Shown here in pieces: positions 1 through 6,538 of a stretch of DNA of 31,654 nt. The stretch spans positions 1 through 31,654 of the forward strand of contig NZ_CAMLGT010000013.1 of the NCBI RefSeq assembly GCF_946479605.1, given 5' to 3'. Every line of letters starts with the position of its first letter. Position 1 is the stretch's first letter. Source of the DNA: an uncultured Lacibacter sp. (GTDB lineage Bacteria; Bacteroidota; Bacteroidia; Chitinophagales; Chitinophagaceae). The notes under the pieces are model-generated. The model saw only the letters and a list, made by a program, of their open reading frames with translations. It searched no databases and was not told where the DNA came from. The translations under genes were made by a program, and so were the position numbers.

Positions 1-2
1 TA

Positions 3-377
3 CCACGGGAGGCACATGGGCTCTGGGATTTCTCACATGTAGTATTGCCAACCCAAATGTCATTAAAAAGTTATTACAGGAGCTTGTTAAAACTTTACGC
101 CAAAACAATACTGAACATCTCACGTGCAAAGAGGCTTACACAACGCACTTTGCCAAGTGTGTGGTCCTGGAAGTACTTCCGGATGCTGATGGGGGCAATG
201 AAGATTGGCCGGCAGTTTATGAATGCGCATAATCATCATTCTCAAAAAGAATTAGAGCGTGCAATGTACAGAGGGCCCCAAGTACCCGGACTTACATACC
301 AGCCCCGTAGCAGTCATCCTGTTTCCATACAGTCAAAAAAAATAAGTACACCTGCTACGGTTGTTGAATCAGTTTAA
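3..377 (+). CDS. C-terminal end of a probable B12-binding radical SAM protein (5' end outside window)
   Basis: The frame is open from the first bases of the window to a TAA at 375-377, so this is the 3' end of a longer gene; the internal ATG at 45 is not a convincing start. The visible 125 residues begin PREAHGLWDFSHVVLPTQ and continue SLKSYYRSLLKLYAKT. This kind of tail ('...vlPTkmplkeyYrellkLY...') follows the radical SAM barrel in cobalamin-binding radical SAM proteins of lipid and hopanoid clusters. The CxxxCxxC cluster motif would lie outside the window, so the assignment rests on the tail alone. The end is basic and proline/serine-rich, probably disordered. It sits 12 bases before the PLP acyltransferase gene on the same strand, suggesting one operon and a role in modifying a lipid. 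Moderate confidence in the family, none in the substrate. Confidence 0.6.
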   Translation, partial: PREAHGLWDFSHVVLPTQMSLKSYYRSLLKLYAKTILNISRAKRLTQRTLPSVWSWKYFRMLMGAMKIGRQFMNAHNHHSQKELERAMYRGPQVPGLTYQPRSSHPVSIQSKKISTPATVVESV

Positions 378-389
378 ACAAATCAGTAT

Positions 390-1658
390 ATGAACCTGGT
401 TAATGGTAAAAAAATATGGAAATCGTTAGTGAGTGATTTTTTCGACAGGCATCCCGGATTTGATTCGCATGCTCAAACATTGCTCGATCATCGTCCTGCA
501 CACCGTTGGTTCGATCAGTTGAGATATACTGCCGATGAAGATGTTTATAATTTTCAGGAAGTGATGCAGGGAAAATCAGGAGCCTCGGTTGTTATCAGGG
601 ATAAACCTGTTTTTATGATGTCTTCGTACGATTATCTTGGGTTGATTGGTCATGCTGAAATAGAAGCGGCAGCAATACAGGCAATTCAAACGTATGGAAC
701 AGGCACGGGTGGCGTTCGCTTGCTCACAGGAACAAATGAGTTGCATAGTGCACTTGAAAAAGCAATCAGTCTGTTTAAAGGAACAGAATCGGCCATGGTA
801 TTAAGCTCAGGTTACATGGCTAACCTTGCTGTTATAGGTGGATTATTTGCTAAGAACGATCTGGTGATTGCAGATGAAAACATACATCGCAGTATAACCG
901 ATGCAATAAAAGTGTCGGGAGTGCCTTACGAATATTTTAAGCATAACGATCCGGTATCATTAAAAGAAACATTGCAAAAGCATAGGAATAAAAAGCGAAA
1001 GCTGATAATTGTGGAAGGTGTGTACTCTATGGATGGCGATGTTTGTCCTTTGCCGGAAGTTGTAAAGCTGAAGGAAGAATACGGTGCATTCCTGATGGTG
1101 GATGAAGCACATTCATTAGGGGTACTTGGTGAAACAGGCAGAGGATTGAATGAGCATTTTGGAATTGATGCAGATTGTATAGATATTTTTACAGGATCAC
1201 TGTCAAAAGCAATACCGGCCAACGGAGGGTTTATTGCTGCAAGGGAAGATGTAATTGTTTACCTGAAACATGGCGGAGCACCATACATGTTTTCGGCAGC
1301 ATTATCTCCTGCAAATACAGCGGCGTCATTAAAAGCGTTGGAAATAATTGATGCAGAAAAACAGCGGCTCGAAAAGTTAAGAGAAAATACAAGGTTTATG
1401 ATTTCCGGTCTTCAGAACATCGGTATTGATACAGGCGCTTCACAAAGCCCGGTAGTTCCTGCCATTTGCGGGCATAATGAAAAAGCATTTGCACTTTCCA
1501 AAAAATTATTCAACAAGGGTTTTCTTGCAAATGCTGTAATATACCCGGCTGTGCCTGTAAATAAGGCAAGGCTGCGCTTGTGTTGCACCTCATCGCAAAC
1601 ACAGGATATAATTGAAAGATTTATTGCGGCTATTGAACATGTCTATTCTGAATTATAA
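390..1658 (+). CDS. alpha-oxoamine synthase family PLP enzyme, serine palmitoyltransferase-like
   Basis: This 422-residue fold-type I PLP enzyme belongs to the alpha-oxoamine synthase family (serine palmitoyltransferase, KBL, BioF, HemA), which condenses an acyl thioester with an amino acid and releases CO2. Visible family features are GTGTGGVRLLTGT (residues 103-115), the PLP-stacking His166 in DENIH, Asp238 in VDEAHS that binds the PLP pyridine nitrogen, and the Schiff-base Lys273 in TGSLSKA. Length is normal. It has an N-terminal extension of about 50 residues before the catalytic core, as in serine palmitoyltransferases. The neighbours are an acyltransferase of the FemAB/GNAT kind and a reductase resembling 3-ketodihydrosphingosine reductase, so the likely product is a 3-keto sphingoid base. 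A cysteate-using homologue of the sulfonolipid (capnine) pathway, also found in this phylum, cannot be separated by eye. BioF is unlikely because no biotin genes are nearby. Confidence 0.85.
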   Translation: MNLVNGKKIWKSLVSDFFDRHPGFDSHAQTLLDHRPAHRWFDQLRYTADEDVYNFQEVMQGKSGASVVIRDKPVFMMSSYDYLGLIGHAEIEAAAIQAIQTYGTGTGGVRLLTGTNELHSALEKAISLFKGTESAMVLSSGYMANLAVIGGLFAKNDLVIADENIHRSITDAIKVSGVPYEYFKHNDPVSLKETLQKHRNKKRKLIIVEGVYSMDGDVCPLPEVVKLKEEYGAFLMVDEAHSLGVLGETGRGLNEHFGIDADCIDIFTGSLSKAIPANGGFIAAREDVIVYLKHGGAPYMFSAALSPANTAASLKALEIIDAEKQRLEKLRENTRFMISGLQNIGIDTGASQSPVVPAICGHNEKAFALSKKLFNKGFLANAVIYPAVPVNKARLRLCCTSSQTQDIIERFIAAIEHVYSEL

Positions 1659-1667
1659 CTATACTTT

Positions 1668-2891
1668 ATGCTGACGCTTCGGCAAGTAAAGAGCATTCAT
1701 GACATTGATCCGCAGCACTGGAACAGTATTGTGAGGGAGCAAGATGTTTTTCACCGTCATAATTTTATCCGCATTGTGGAAGACAGCAAGGTTGAGGATG
1801 CCGGTTTTTATTATCTTCTTTTTTACCACGATGAAAAACTTGTAGCAACAACAATTCTTTCAGTTTTCAGCTTCAATCTCGATTTATTTATCAGCGATAA
1901 TTTTTTTGTACAATGGATAAAGAAAATTTCCCCTGGTTTCTTTAAAATCAAACTTCTTGTTTGCGGTTTACCAGCATCGTTTGGTCAATTGAACCTGGCA
2001 TTAACTGATAATATGTATGCTGCTGAAGTATGTTCTCTTATTACAGGCAAAATGAAAATGCTGGCAAAAGAACTGAATATAAGTTTGATGGCAGTAAAAG
2101 AATTCAGACAGGCAGAGCATCAATACTTTCGGCAATTTGAACGTGAAGGTTTTTTTTCTGCAAACAGTATTCCCTATATGAACCTGGAAATTAAATGGAA
2201 AAGTTTTGCAGAGTACCTTTCCGCTTTACGGCACCCATACCGAAGAAAAATAATATTGTCTTTAAAGAAAATTCAACAATCATATCCTGTAATTACCAGA
2301 GAAGCTGAATACCGGAAAAACAATACAATGCCTGCCTTGGTGTTGTCTGAACCTGATGAAGATTTTGCCCGCTTGTTTTATAAATTATACCTGGCTGTAA
2401 TGGATAGGACTGCAACCAAGCTGGAAGTGCTGAACTATGCTTTTTTCAGAAATATATTTCAACAGCAGAATGAATATAAAATATTGAGTCTTGTTGTGAA
2501 GGGGGAAGTGATTAGCGCTGCCGTTTTGATTTTTACAGAAGACACATTGATCTTTATGCTGGCGGGCAGAGAACATGAGAAAGATAAGTATGATTCTTAT
2601 TTCAATCTCATTTATGGAATAATTGCATTGGCAATTGAAAGAGGATGCCGGGAAATAAAAATGGGACAAACATCTTATTGGGTAAAACAATGTGTGGGTG
2701 CAATGGCCGAACCTGAGTTAATTTATTTTGCATCACGGCGCCCGGTTATTCATTGGGTTTTAAAACACATGCGGCACATTATTTTTCCCGCAACAAAGTT
2801 GAAAGAAATAGATATTTTTCGTAAAGCTGCTCATTTATCCAAACACATGGAGCCGCCTGTTCATGAAAAACAATGCCAGCCTTTGGTATAG
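1668..2891 (+). CDS. FemAB/GNAT-fold acyltransferase, candidate N-acyltransferase of the lipid cassette
   Basis: This 407-residue soluble protein resembles the FemAB-like / GNAT-superfamily proteins (two GNAT folds in tandem). The N-terminal half carries a DIDPQHWNSIVREQDVF opening typical of these proteins. The C-terminal half has the strand pattern YKILSLVVKGEVISAAVLIF...TLIFMLAG (about residues 265-300) followed by an amphipathic helix and EIKMGQTSYWVKQCVG, where the acyl donor is expected to bind. There is no signal peptide or membrane segment. It starts 9 bases after the serine palmitoyltransferase-like gene, so the two are almost certainly cotranscribed. In Caulobacter a GNAT-type enzyme performs the N-acylation step of ceramide synthesis; the same job here is an inference from context. 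An unrelated aminoacyl or acetyl transfer is possible. Confidence is good for the fold and modest for the substrate. Confidence 0.65.
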   Translation: MLTLRQVKSIHDIDPQHWNSIVREQDVFHRHNFIRIVEDSKVEDAGFYYLLFYHDEKLVATTILSVFSFNLDLFISDNFFVQWIKKISPGFFKIKLLVCGLPASFGQLNLALTDNMYAAEVCSLITGKMKMLAKELNISLMAVKEFRQAEHQYFRQFEREGFFSANSIPYMNLEIKWKSFAEYLSALRHPYRRKIILSLKKIQQSYPVITREAEYRKNNTMPALVLSEPDEDFARLFYKLYLAVMDRTATKLEVLNYAFFRNIFQQQNEYKILSLVVKGEVISAAVLIFTEDTLIFMLAGREHEKDKYDSYFNLIYGIIALAIERGCREIKMGQTSYWVKQCVGAMAEPELIYFASRRPVIHWVLKHMRHIIFPATKLKEIDIFRKAAHLSKHMEPPVHEKQCQPLV

Positions 2892-2926
2892 TGCCTTGCC
2901 GGTACTGGCATTTTTTTTAATGCCAG
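2872..2926 (+). terminator. Candidate terminator with two mutually exclusive hairpins
   Basis: AATGCCAG occurs at 2872-2879 and again at 2919-2926, with its exact complement CTGGCATT between them at 2905-2912, followed by a run of T (2911-2918). Pairing of the first and middle copies gives an 8-bp stem followed by T residues, a plausible terminator that overlaps the stop codon of the acyltransferase gene. Pairing of the middle and last copies gives a second 8-bp hairpin with an all-T loop. The loop of the first hairpin is long (25 nt), so it is weaker than the other terminators in this window. Confidence 0.4.
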
Positions 2927-3051
2927 GGTACATTCTGTAGTTTATTAGTATGACCTAATGAAGAAATGTGCTGATGTAATGCGTTGCTAAAAGCCTGTTG
3001 TTTTGTATAGCACAAAAAGTGCTCTGGAAATATTTATTAAAGCTTGTTTAT

Positions 3052-3876
3052 ATGAATGAAGGATACTATAAAGAGAAAGTTGTTGTTATTACCGGTGGCA
3101 GTTCCGGTATAGGACTGGCACTATCGAAAGAATTTGCAAAACAACAGGCACAATTGGTTCTTATTGCAAGGGATAATGAAAAGTTGATTGAAGCAAAACG
3201 CAATATTGAAAAAATGGGCAGCGTAACAGTGCTTACATTTTCTGCTGACGTTTCGGATAATGATGCCATAAAGGCGGTGATTGATGAGACTGCCGGAAAG
3301 CTGGGAAGGATAGATGTGTTGATCAACAACGCAGGAATAATGACCTGTGGGCGTTTTGCAGATCAACCGGTAAAGGATTTGGAAAAATGTGTGTTCACCA
3401 ATTATCTTGGTGCCGTGTATGCTACAAAAGCAGCATGGCCCTGGTTGAAAAAAACAAACGGGCAATTAAGTTTTGTATCGAGTGTTGCCGGTTATGCAGG
3501 ATTGATTGGTTACAGCAGTTATGCTCCTTCAAAATTTGCCATTACGGGTTTAGCAGAATCGTTGCGAAAAGAAGCCAAAGATGATAACATCAGGGTTTCT
3601 GTTATTTATCCACCGGATACAGATACCAGCATGCTGCAGTATGAACGGCAGCATACATTGCCTGAAAGCATTGCGTTAAGTGAAACAATAAACGTTAAAT
3701 CTGCAGAAGAAGTAGCCCGGATATACCTGAATGGATTACAAAAAAACAAATTCCAGATTTATTGCGATTTCGACAGCCGCTTGATAAGGTGGATAAAGAA
3801 CAATTTTCCGGGATTGTTTCATTATGTTACTGATTTCATTGTTGAAAAAGCTGTGAAAAGAAAGTTGATCAAGTAG
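3052..3876 (+). CDS. short-chain dehydrogenase, 3-ketodihydrosphingosine reductase-like
   Basis: Classical SDR of 274 residues. Visible are the Rossmann TGGSSGIG (residues 14-21), the NNAG strand end (92-95), the catalytic Ser143/144, and Tyr157-x3-Lys161 in SYAPSKFA. After the catalytic helix comes YPPDTDTSM (186-194) and then ALSETINVKSAEEVA; the PPDTDT motif and the following SET segment are the same as in eukaryotic 3-ketodihydrosphingosine reductase (KDSR/FVT1), which I recall well. This supports NADPH reduction of a 3-keto sphingoid base. The ATG at 3052 is chosen because it begins directly before the Rossmann strand; an upstream in-frame TTG at 2998 would add 18 unrelated residues. The C-terminal IRWIKNNFPGLFHYVTDFIV is hydrophobic and may touch the membrane. 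It lies 160 bases after the acyltransferase gene across a possible terminator, so it may have its own promoter. Confidence 0.8.
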   Translation: MNEGYYKEKVVVITGGSSGIGLALSKEFAKQQAQLVLIARDNEKLIEAKRNIEKMGSVTVLTFSADVSDNDAIKAVIDETAGKLGRIDVLINNAGIMTCGRFADQPVKDLEKCVFTNYLGAVYATKAAWPWLKKTNGQLSFVSSVAGYAGLIGYSSYAPSKFAITGLAESLRKEAKDDNIRVSVIYPPDTDTSMLQYERQHTLPESIALSETINVKSAEEVARIYLNGLQKNKFQIYCDFDSRLIRWIKNNFPGLFHYVTDFIVEKAVKRKLIK

Positions 3877-3990
3877 GATTGTGGTATGCTGGCCATGAAG
3901 CTTGTAAGTTTTACTGTTGACGGATAAATGCACTAAGCATGAATTTTGTCAAACGATTGCACATTAATTTATTATTGCAGCAGTGCTTTG

Positions 3991-3998
3991 TACATTTG
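3991..3998 (+). promoter_or_regulatory. Bacteroidota -7 box directly ahead of apbE
   Basis: TACATTTG matches the Bacteroidota -7 consensus TAnnTTTG exactly and ends four bases before the ATG at 4003. A TTG lies at 3975-3977, but the 13-nt gap is shorter than the usual 17-23. If real, transcription would start at or within a base or two of the start codon. Confidence 0.35.
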
Positions 3999-4002
3999 TT
4001 AC

Positions 4003-5001
4003 ATGCGTATTCTTGCTGCGTTTCTTTTGTTGCTTGTTGTACATCCGTCAAAACCTGAATGGAAGCGTTACAGTATAACCGGCCGGGCACAGGGCACAAC
4101 GTATGCGGTTGTGTATTATGCAAGCGATAGCTCTGTAACACAACAACTGGTTGACAGTATTTTGAAGTCGCTAGATCAATCGCTTTCACTTTATCAACCC
4201 AATTCACTAATTAACCAGTTCAACAACTCAACAAAAGGGATATTACTTGATGCACATTTACACAAGGTTGTCCGTGCATCCATCAATACCTATAATGCCA
4301 CAAACGGTCTTTTTGATGCAACGGTTTTTCCATTAGTGGAAGGATGGGGTTTTGCTGTAAAGAAAATGAATGCGATCCCCGACACCGCAACCGTACGTTT
4401 GTTACAATCTTGTGTAAACAGTAAATGGCTGCAGTTGAAAGGAAATTACCTGTACAAAAAAAAGCCCTGTGTAAAGATCGATCTTAACGGTATTGCCCAG
4501 GGTTATTCAGTTGATGTGCTTGCTGCTTTCCTCGAATCAAAAAATATCCATCATTATCTTGTTGAAATTGGTGGTGAAATAAGAGTGAAAGGAAGAAAGC
4601 AACCAACAAATGAAAAGATGAAAATCGGTATTGAATCGCCTGCATTAGGTGCGTTTGATGAACACCCGCTACAAAAAATTGTAGCAATCGATAAGGGTGC
4701 TATTACTACATCGGGTAGTTACCGACGTTATCATGAAACAAAAGGACAAAAAATCACGCACATCATTAATCCGAAAACCGGTTACCCGCAAAAGAACGAA
4801 CTCATCAGTGTTACCGTTTATGCAAAAGATGCTATGACGGCGGACGCTTACGATAATGCACTGATGCTGATGGGCCTTCAACAGGCGTTAGCTTTTGTGG
4901 AGAAACACAAAGATCTTGCGGCTTATTTTATTTACAAGAAAAATAACGGAGAAATTACAGATACTGCAAGTGCGGGATTTTTAAAACTATTTAGTCTGTA
5001 A
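4003..5001 (+). CDS. apbE: FAD:protein FMN transferase (ApbE family)
   Basis: The 332-residue product attaches FMN covalently to Ser/Thr of target flavoproteins outside the cytoplasm, using FAD. A hydrophobic signal segment (RILAAFLLLLVV) with no lipobox cysteine is followed by the ApbE domain: RAQGTTYAV at the start, LFDATVFPLVEGWGF, KIDLNGIAQGYSVD, LVEIGGEIRVKG, ITTSGSYRRY, HIINPKTGYP and the metal-binding end AMTADAYDNALMLMG. All the usual blocks are present and length is normal. The ATG at 4003 is preferred over an in-frame TTG at 3946 because it starts the signal peptide immediately and follows an exact -7 box. Its likely targets, for example an NQR-type or Rnf-type flavoprotein, are not in this window. 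The gene stands alone between the lipid cassette and the DUF1080 gene. Confidence 0.92.
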   Translation: MRILAAFLLLLVVHPSKPEWKRYSITGRAQGTTYAVVYYASDSSVTQQLVDSILKSLDQSLSLYQPNSLINQFNNSTKGILLDAHLHKVVRASINTYNATNGLFDATVFPLVEGWGFAVKKMNAIPDTATVRLLQSCVNSKWLQLKGNYLYKKKPCVKIDLNGIAQGYSVDVLAAFLESKNIHHYLVEIGGEIRVKGRKQPTNEKMKIGIESPALGAFDEHPLQKIVAIDKGAITTSGSYRRYHETKGQKITHIINPKTGYPQKNELISVTVYAKDAMTADAYDNALMLMGLQQALAFVEKHKDLAAYFIYKKNNGEITDTASAGFLKLFSL

Positions 5002-5053
5002 CTTAGACCACTGCAAGCAAACATTCAATTACAATACACGGCAATCAGCATTT

Positions 5054-6421
5054 ATGAAACAATTAGTAACGATCGCTTTCATTCTTTTTGCACTCAGTGC
5101 TTCTTCGCAAAGCAGCAACTGGCAATCTTTATTTGATGGCAAAACCCTTAACGGCTGGAAACAGATGACGGGCTCTGCTCCTTATGCAGTAGAGAACGGG
5201 CAAATTGTTGGTACAACAGTACCTGGCTCGCCTAATTCTTTTTTAGCAAGTGAACAACGCTTCAGTGGCGATTTTGTACTAGAGCTGGAAGCAATGATGA
5301 CAGACACGACAACTAACTCCGGCGTGCAGTTCAAAAGCAACTTTGATCCTAAAGCAAGTAACGGTAAAGGACGCATCTACGGTTATCAATTTGATTTCGA
5401 TCCTTCTTCACGCAAATGGAGTGGTGGTATTTATGATGAAGGAAGAAGAGAATGGTTATACCCTGTTTCGCATAATCCGAAAGGACAACTCTTCTTTTCT
5501 CCAAACGTTTATCATAAAATCAGAATCGAATGTATTGGTAATACAGTGAAAACCTGGCTGGATGGTGTTGCGGTTTCGTATGTTGTTGATACATTAACAA
5601 CCAACGAAGGCATCCTTGCTTTGCAGGTACATTCAATTGGTAAACCTGAACATGCAGGTGTAAAAGTGTATTGGAAAAATATCCGCATTCAAACAAAAGG
5701 TATTCAACCCAAAGCTTTTCCGAAAGGAATTTATGTTGCCAACCTGCAACCGAACCAGCTTACTGCTTATGAAAAACAAAATGGCTGGAAATTGTTGTTT
5801 GATGGCAAAACAACCAATGGTTGGGTAGGTGCTCATAAAAACAAGTTTCCTGAAAAAGGATGGGAAGTTAAGGATGGTATTTTAAAAGTGTTACCATCAA
5901 CAGGTGGCGAATCAACCAATGGTGGTGATATTGTTACAAAAGATCAGTACAGTGCGTTTGAACTTTCTTTCGATTTTAAATTAACGAAGGGCGCTAACAG
6001 TGGCGTGAAATATTTTGTTACACTAAATGAACAAAGCAGCGGTTCTGCTATTGGTTTGGAATACCAGTTGCTTGATGACACCTTGCACCCCGATGCAAAA
6101 CTTGGTCGTGATGGTAACCGCACACTGGCTTCTTTATACGATCTTATTAAAGCACAAAAAACCACACGCTTTATCCGCCAGCCCGGCAACTGGAATACTG
6201 CACGTATTATTGTTCATCCCAATAATCATGTAGAGCATTATTTAAATGGCATTAAAGTATTGGAATACGATCGTGGTTCGCAGGCGTTTCGTGACCTGGT
6301 TGCCATCAGCAAATACAAAGTATGGCCAAACTTTGGCGAAGCACCGAAAGGACATATTCTATTGCAGGATCATGGTAATGAAGTATGGTTCAGAAGTATT
6401 AAGATCAGGGAACTGAAATGA
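5054..6421 (+). CDS. secreted protein with two DUF1080 (3-keto-disaccharide hydrolase) domains
   Basis: The 455-residue protein has a signal peptide (KQLVTIAFILFALSASSQS) and two copies of the DUF1080 domain, a concanavalin-like beta-jelly-roll. Copy one covers about residues 22-215 and opens WQSLFDGKTLNGWKQ; copy two covers about 240-453 and opens WKLLFDGKTTNGWVG. Each carries the family's NSGV motif (TTNSGVQF and GANSGVKY) and a late 'VEHYLNG / VKTWLDG' strand. Proteins of this family hydrolyse 3-keto-glycosides in Bacteroidota. The gene is convergent with a Tat-exported Gfo/Idh/MocA oxidoreductase, the class of enzyme that oxidises or reduces sugar hydroxyls, which supports a periplasmic sugar-processing role. 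Substrate unknown. Tandem duplication within one polypeptide is known for the family but less common than single-domain forms. Confidence 0.85.
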   Translation: MKQLVTIAFILFALSASSQSSNWQSLFDGKTLNGWKQMTGSAPYAVENGQIVGTTVPGSPNSFLASEQRFSGDFVLELEAMMTDTTTNSGVQFKSNFDPKASNGKGRIYGYQFDFDPSSRKWSGGIYDEGRREWLYPVSHNPKGQLFFSPNVYHKIRIECIGNTVKTWLDGVAVSYVVDTLTTNEGILALQVHSIGKPEHAGVKVYWKNIRIQTKGIQPKAFPKGIYVANLQPNQLTAYEKQNGWKLLFDGKTTNGWVGAHKNKFPEKGWEVKDGILKVLPSTGGESTNGGDIVTKDQYSAFELSFDFKLTKGANSGVKYFVTLNEQSSGSAIGLEYQLLDDTLHPDAKLGRDGNRTLASLYDLIKAQKTTRFIRQPGNWNTARIIVHPNNHVEHYLNGIKVLEYDRGSQAFRDLVAISKYKVWPNFGEAPKGHILLQDHGNEVWFRSIKIRELK

Positions 6422-6456
6422 TGAGTGATGAGTAATGAATGATGAGAAGACTCATC
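6419..6456 (+). repeat. Short degenerate repeat of ATGA(G/T) units after the DUF1080 stop
   Basis: Immediately after and overlapping the stop codon, the sequence repeats variants of GATGAGT / AATGA several times (ATGAGTGATGAGTAATGA...), ending in GACTCATC, which is complementary to the first units. It is non-coding and probably arose by slippage. No function is evident. Confidence 0.35.
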
Positions 6457-6479
6457 TGACGAAGTATGAAAGATAATTT

Positions 6480-6517
6480 AACGAAGAAGCCAACTGTCAT
6501 CAGTTGGCTTCTTCGTT
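6480..6517. terminator. Bidirectional terminator between convergent genes
   Basis: AACGAAGAAGCCAACTG (6480-6496), loop TCAT, then its perfect complement (6501-6517): a 17-bp uninterrupted stem. It sits between the stop codons of the DUF1080 gene (+) and the oxidoreductase gene (-), and short T-rich flanks follow on both strands, so it can serve both transcripts. Confidence 0.85.
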
Positions 6518-6538
6518 TATCATTCGTAACACGAATCG

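Noticed and set aside
45..377. A complete 110-residue gene starting at ATG 45
   Set aside because: The frame is open to the window edge and the residues before the ATG continue the same recognisable tail, so it is the end of a longer gene.
390..1658. BioF (8-amino-7-oxononanoate synthase) as the function of the PLP enzyme
   Set aside because: No biotin gene is nearby, it has a long N-terminal extension, and its neighbours are an acyltransferase and a ketosphinganine-type reductase.
6419..6456. ATGA repeats as a regulatory iteron or attachment site
   Set aside because: The units are degenerate and short, there is no integrase or replication gene nearby, and slippage explains them.
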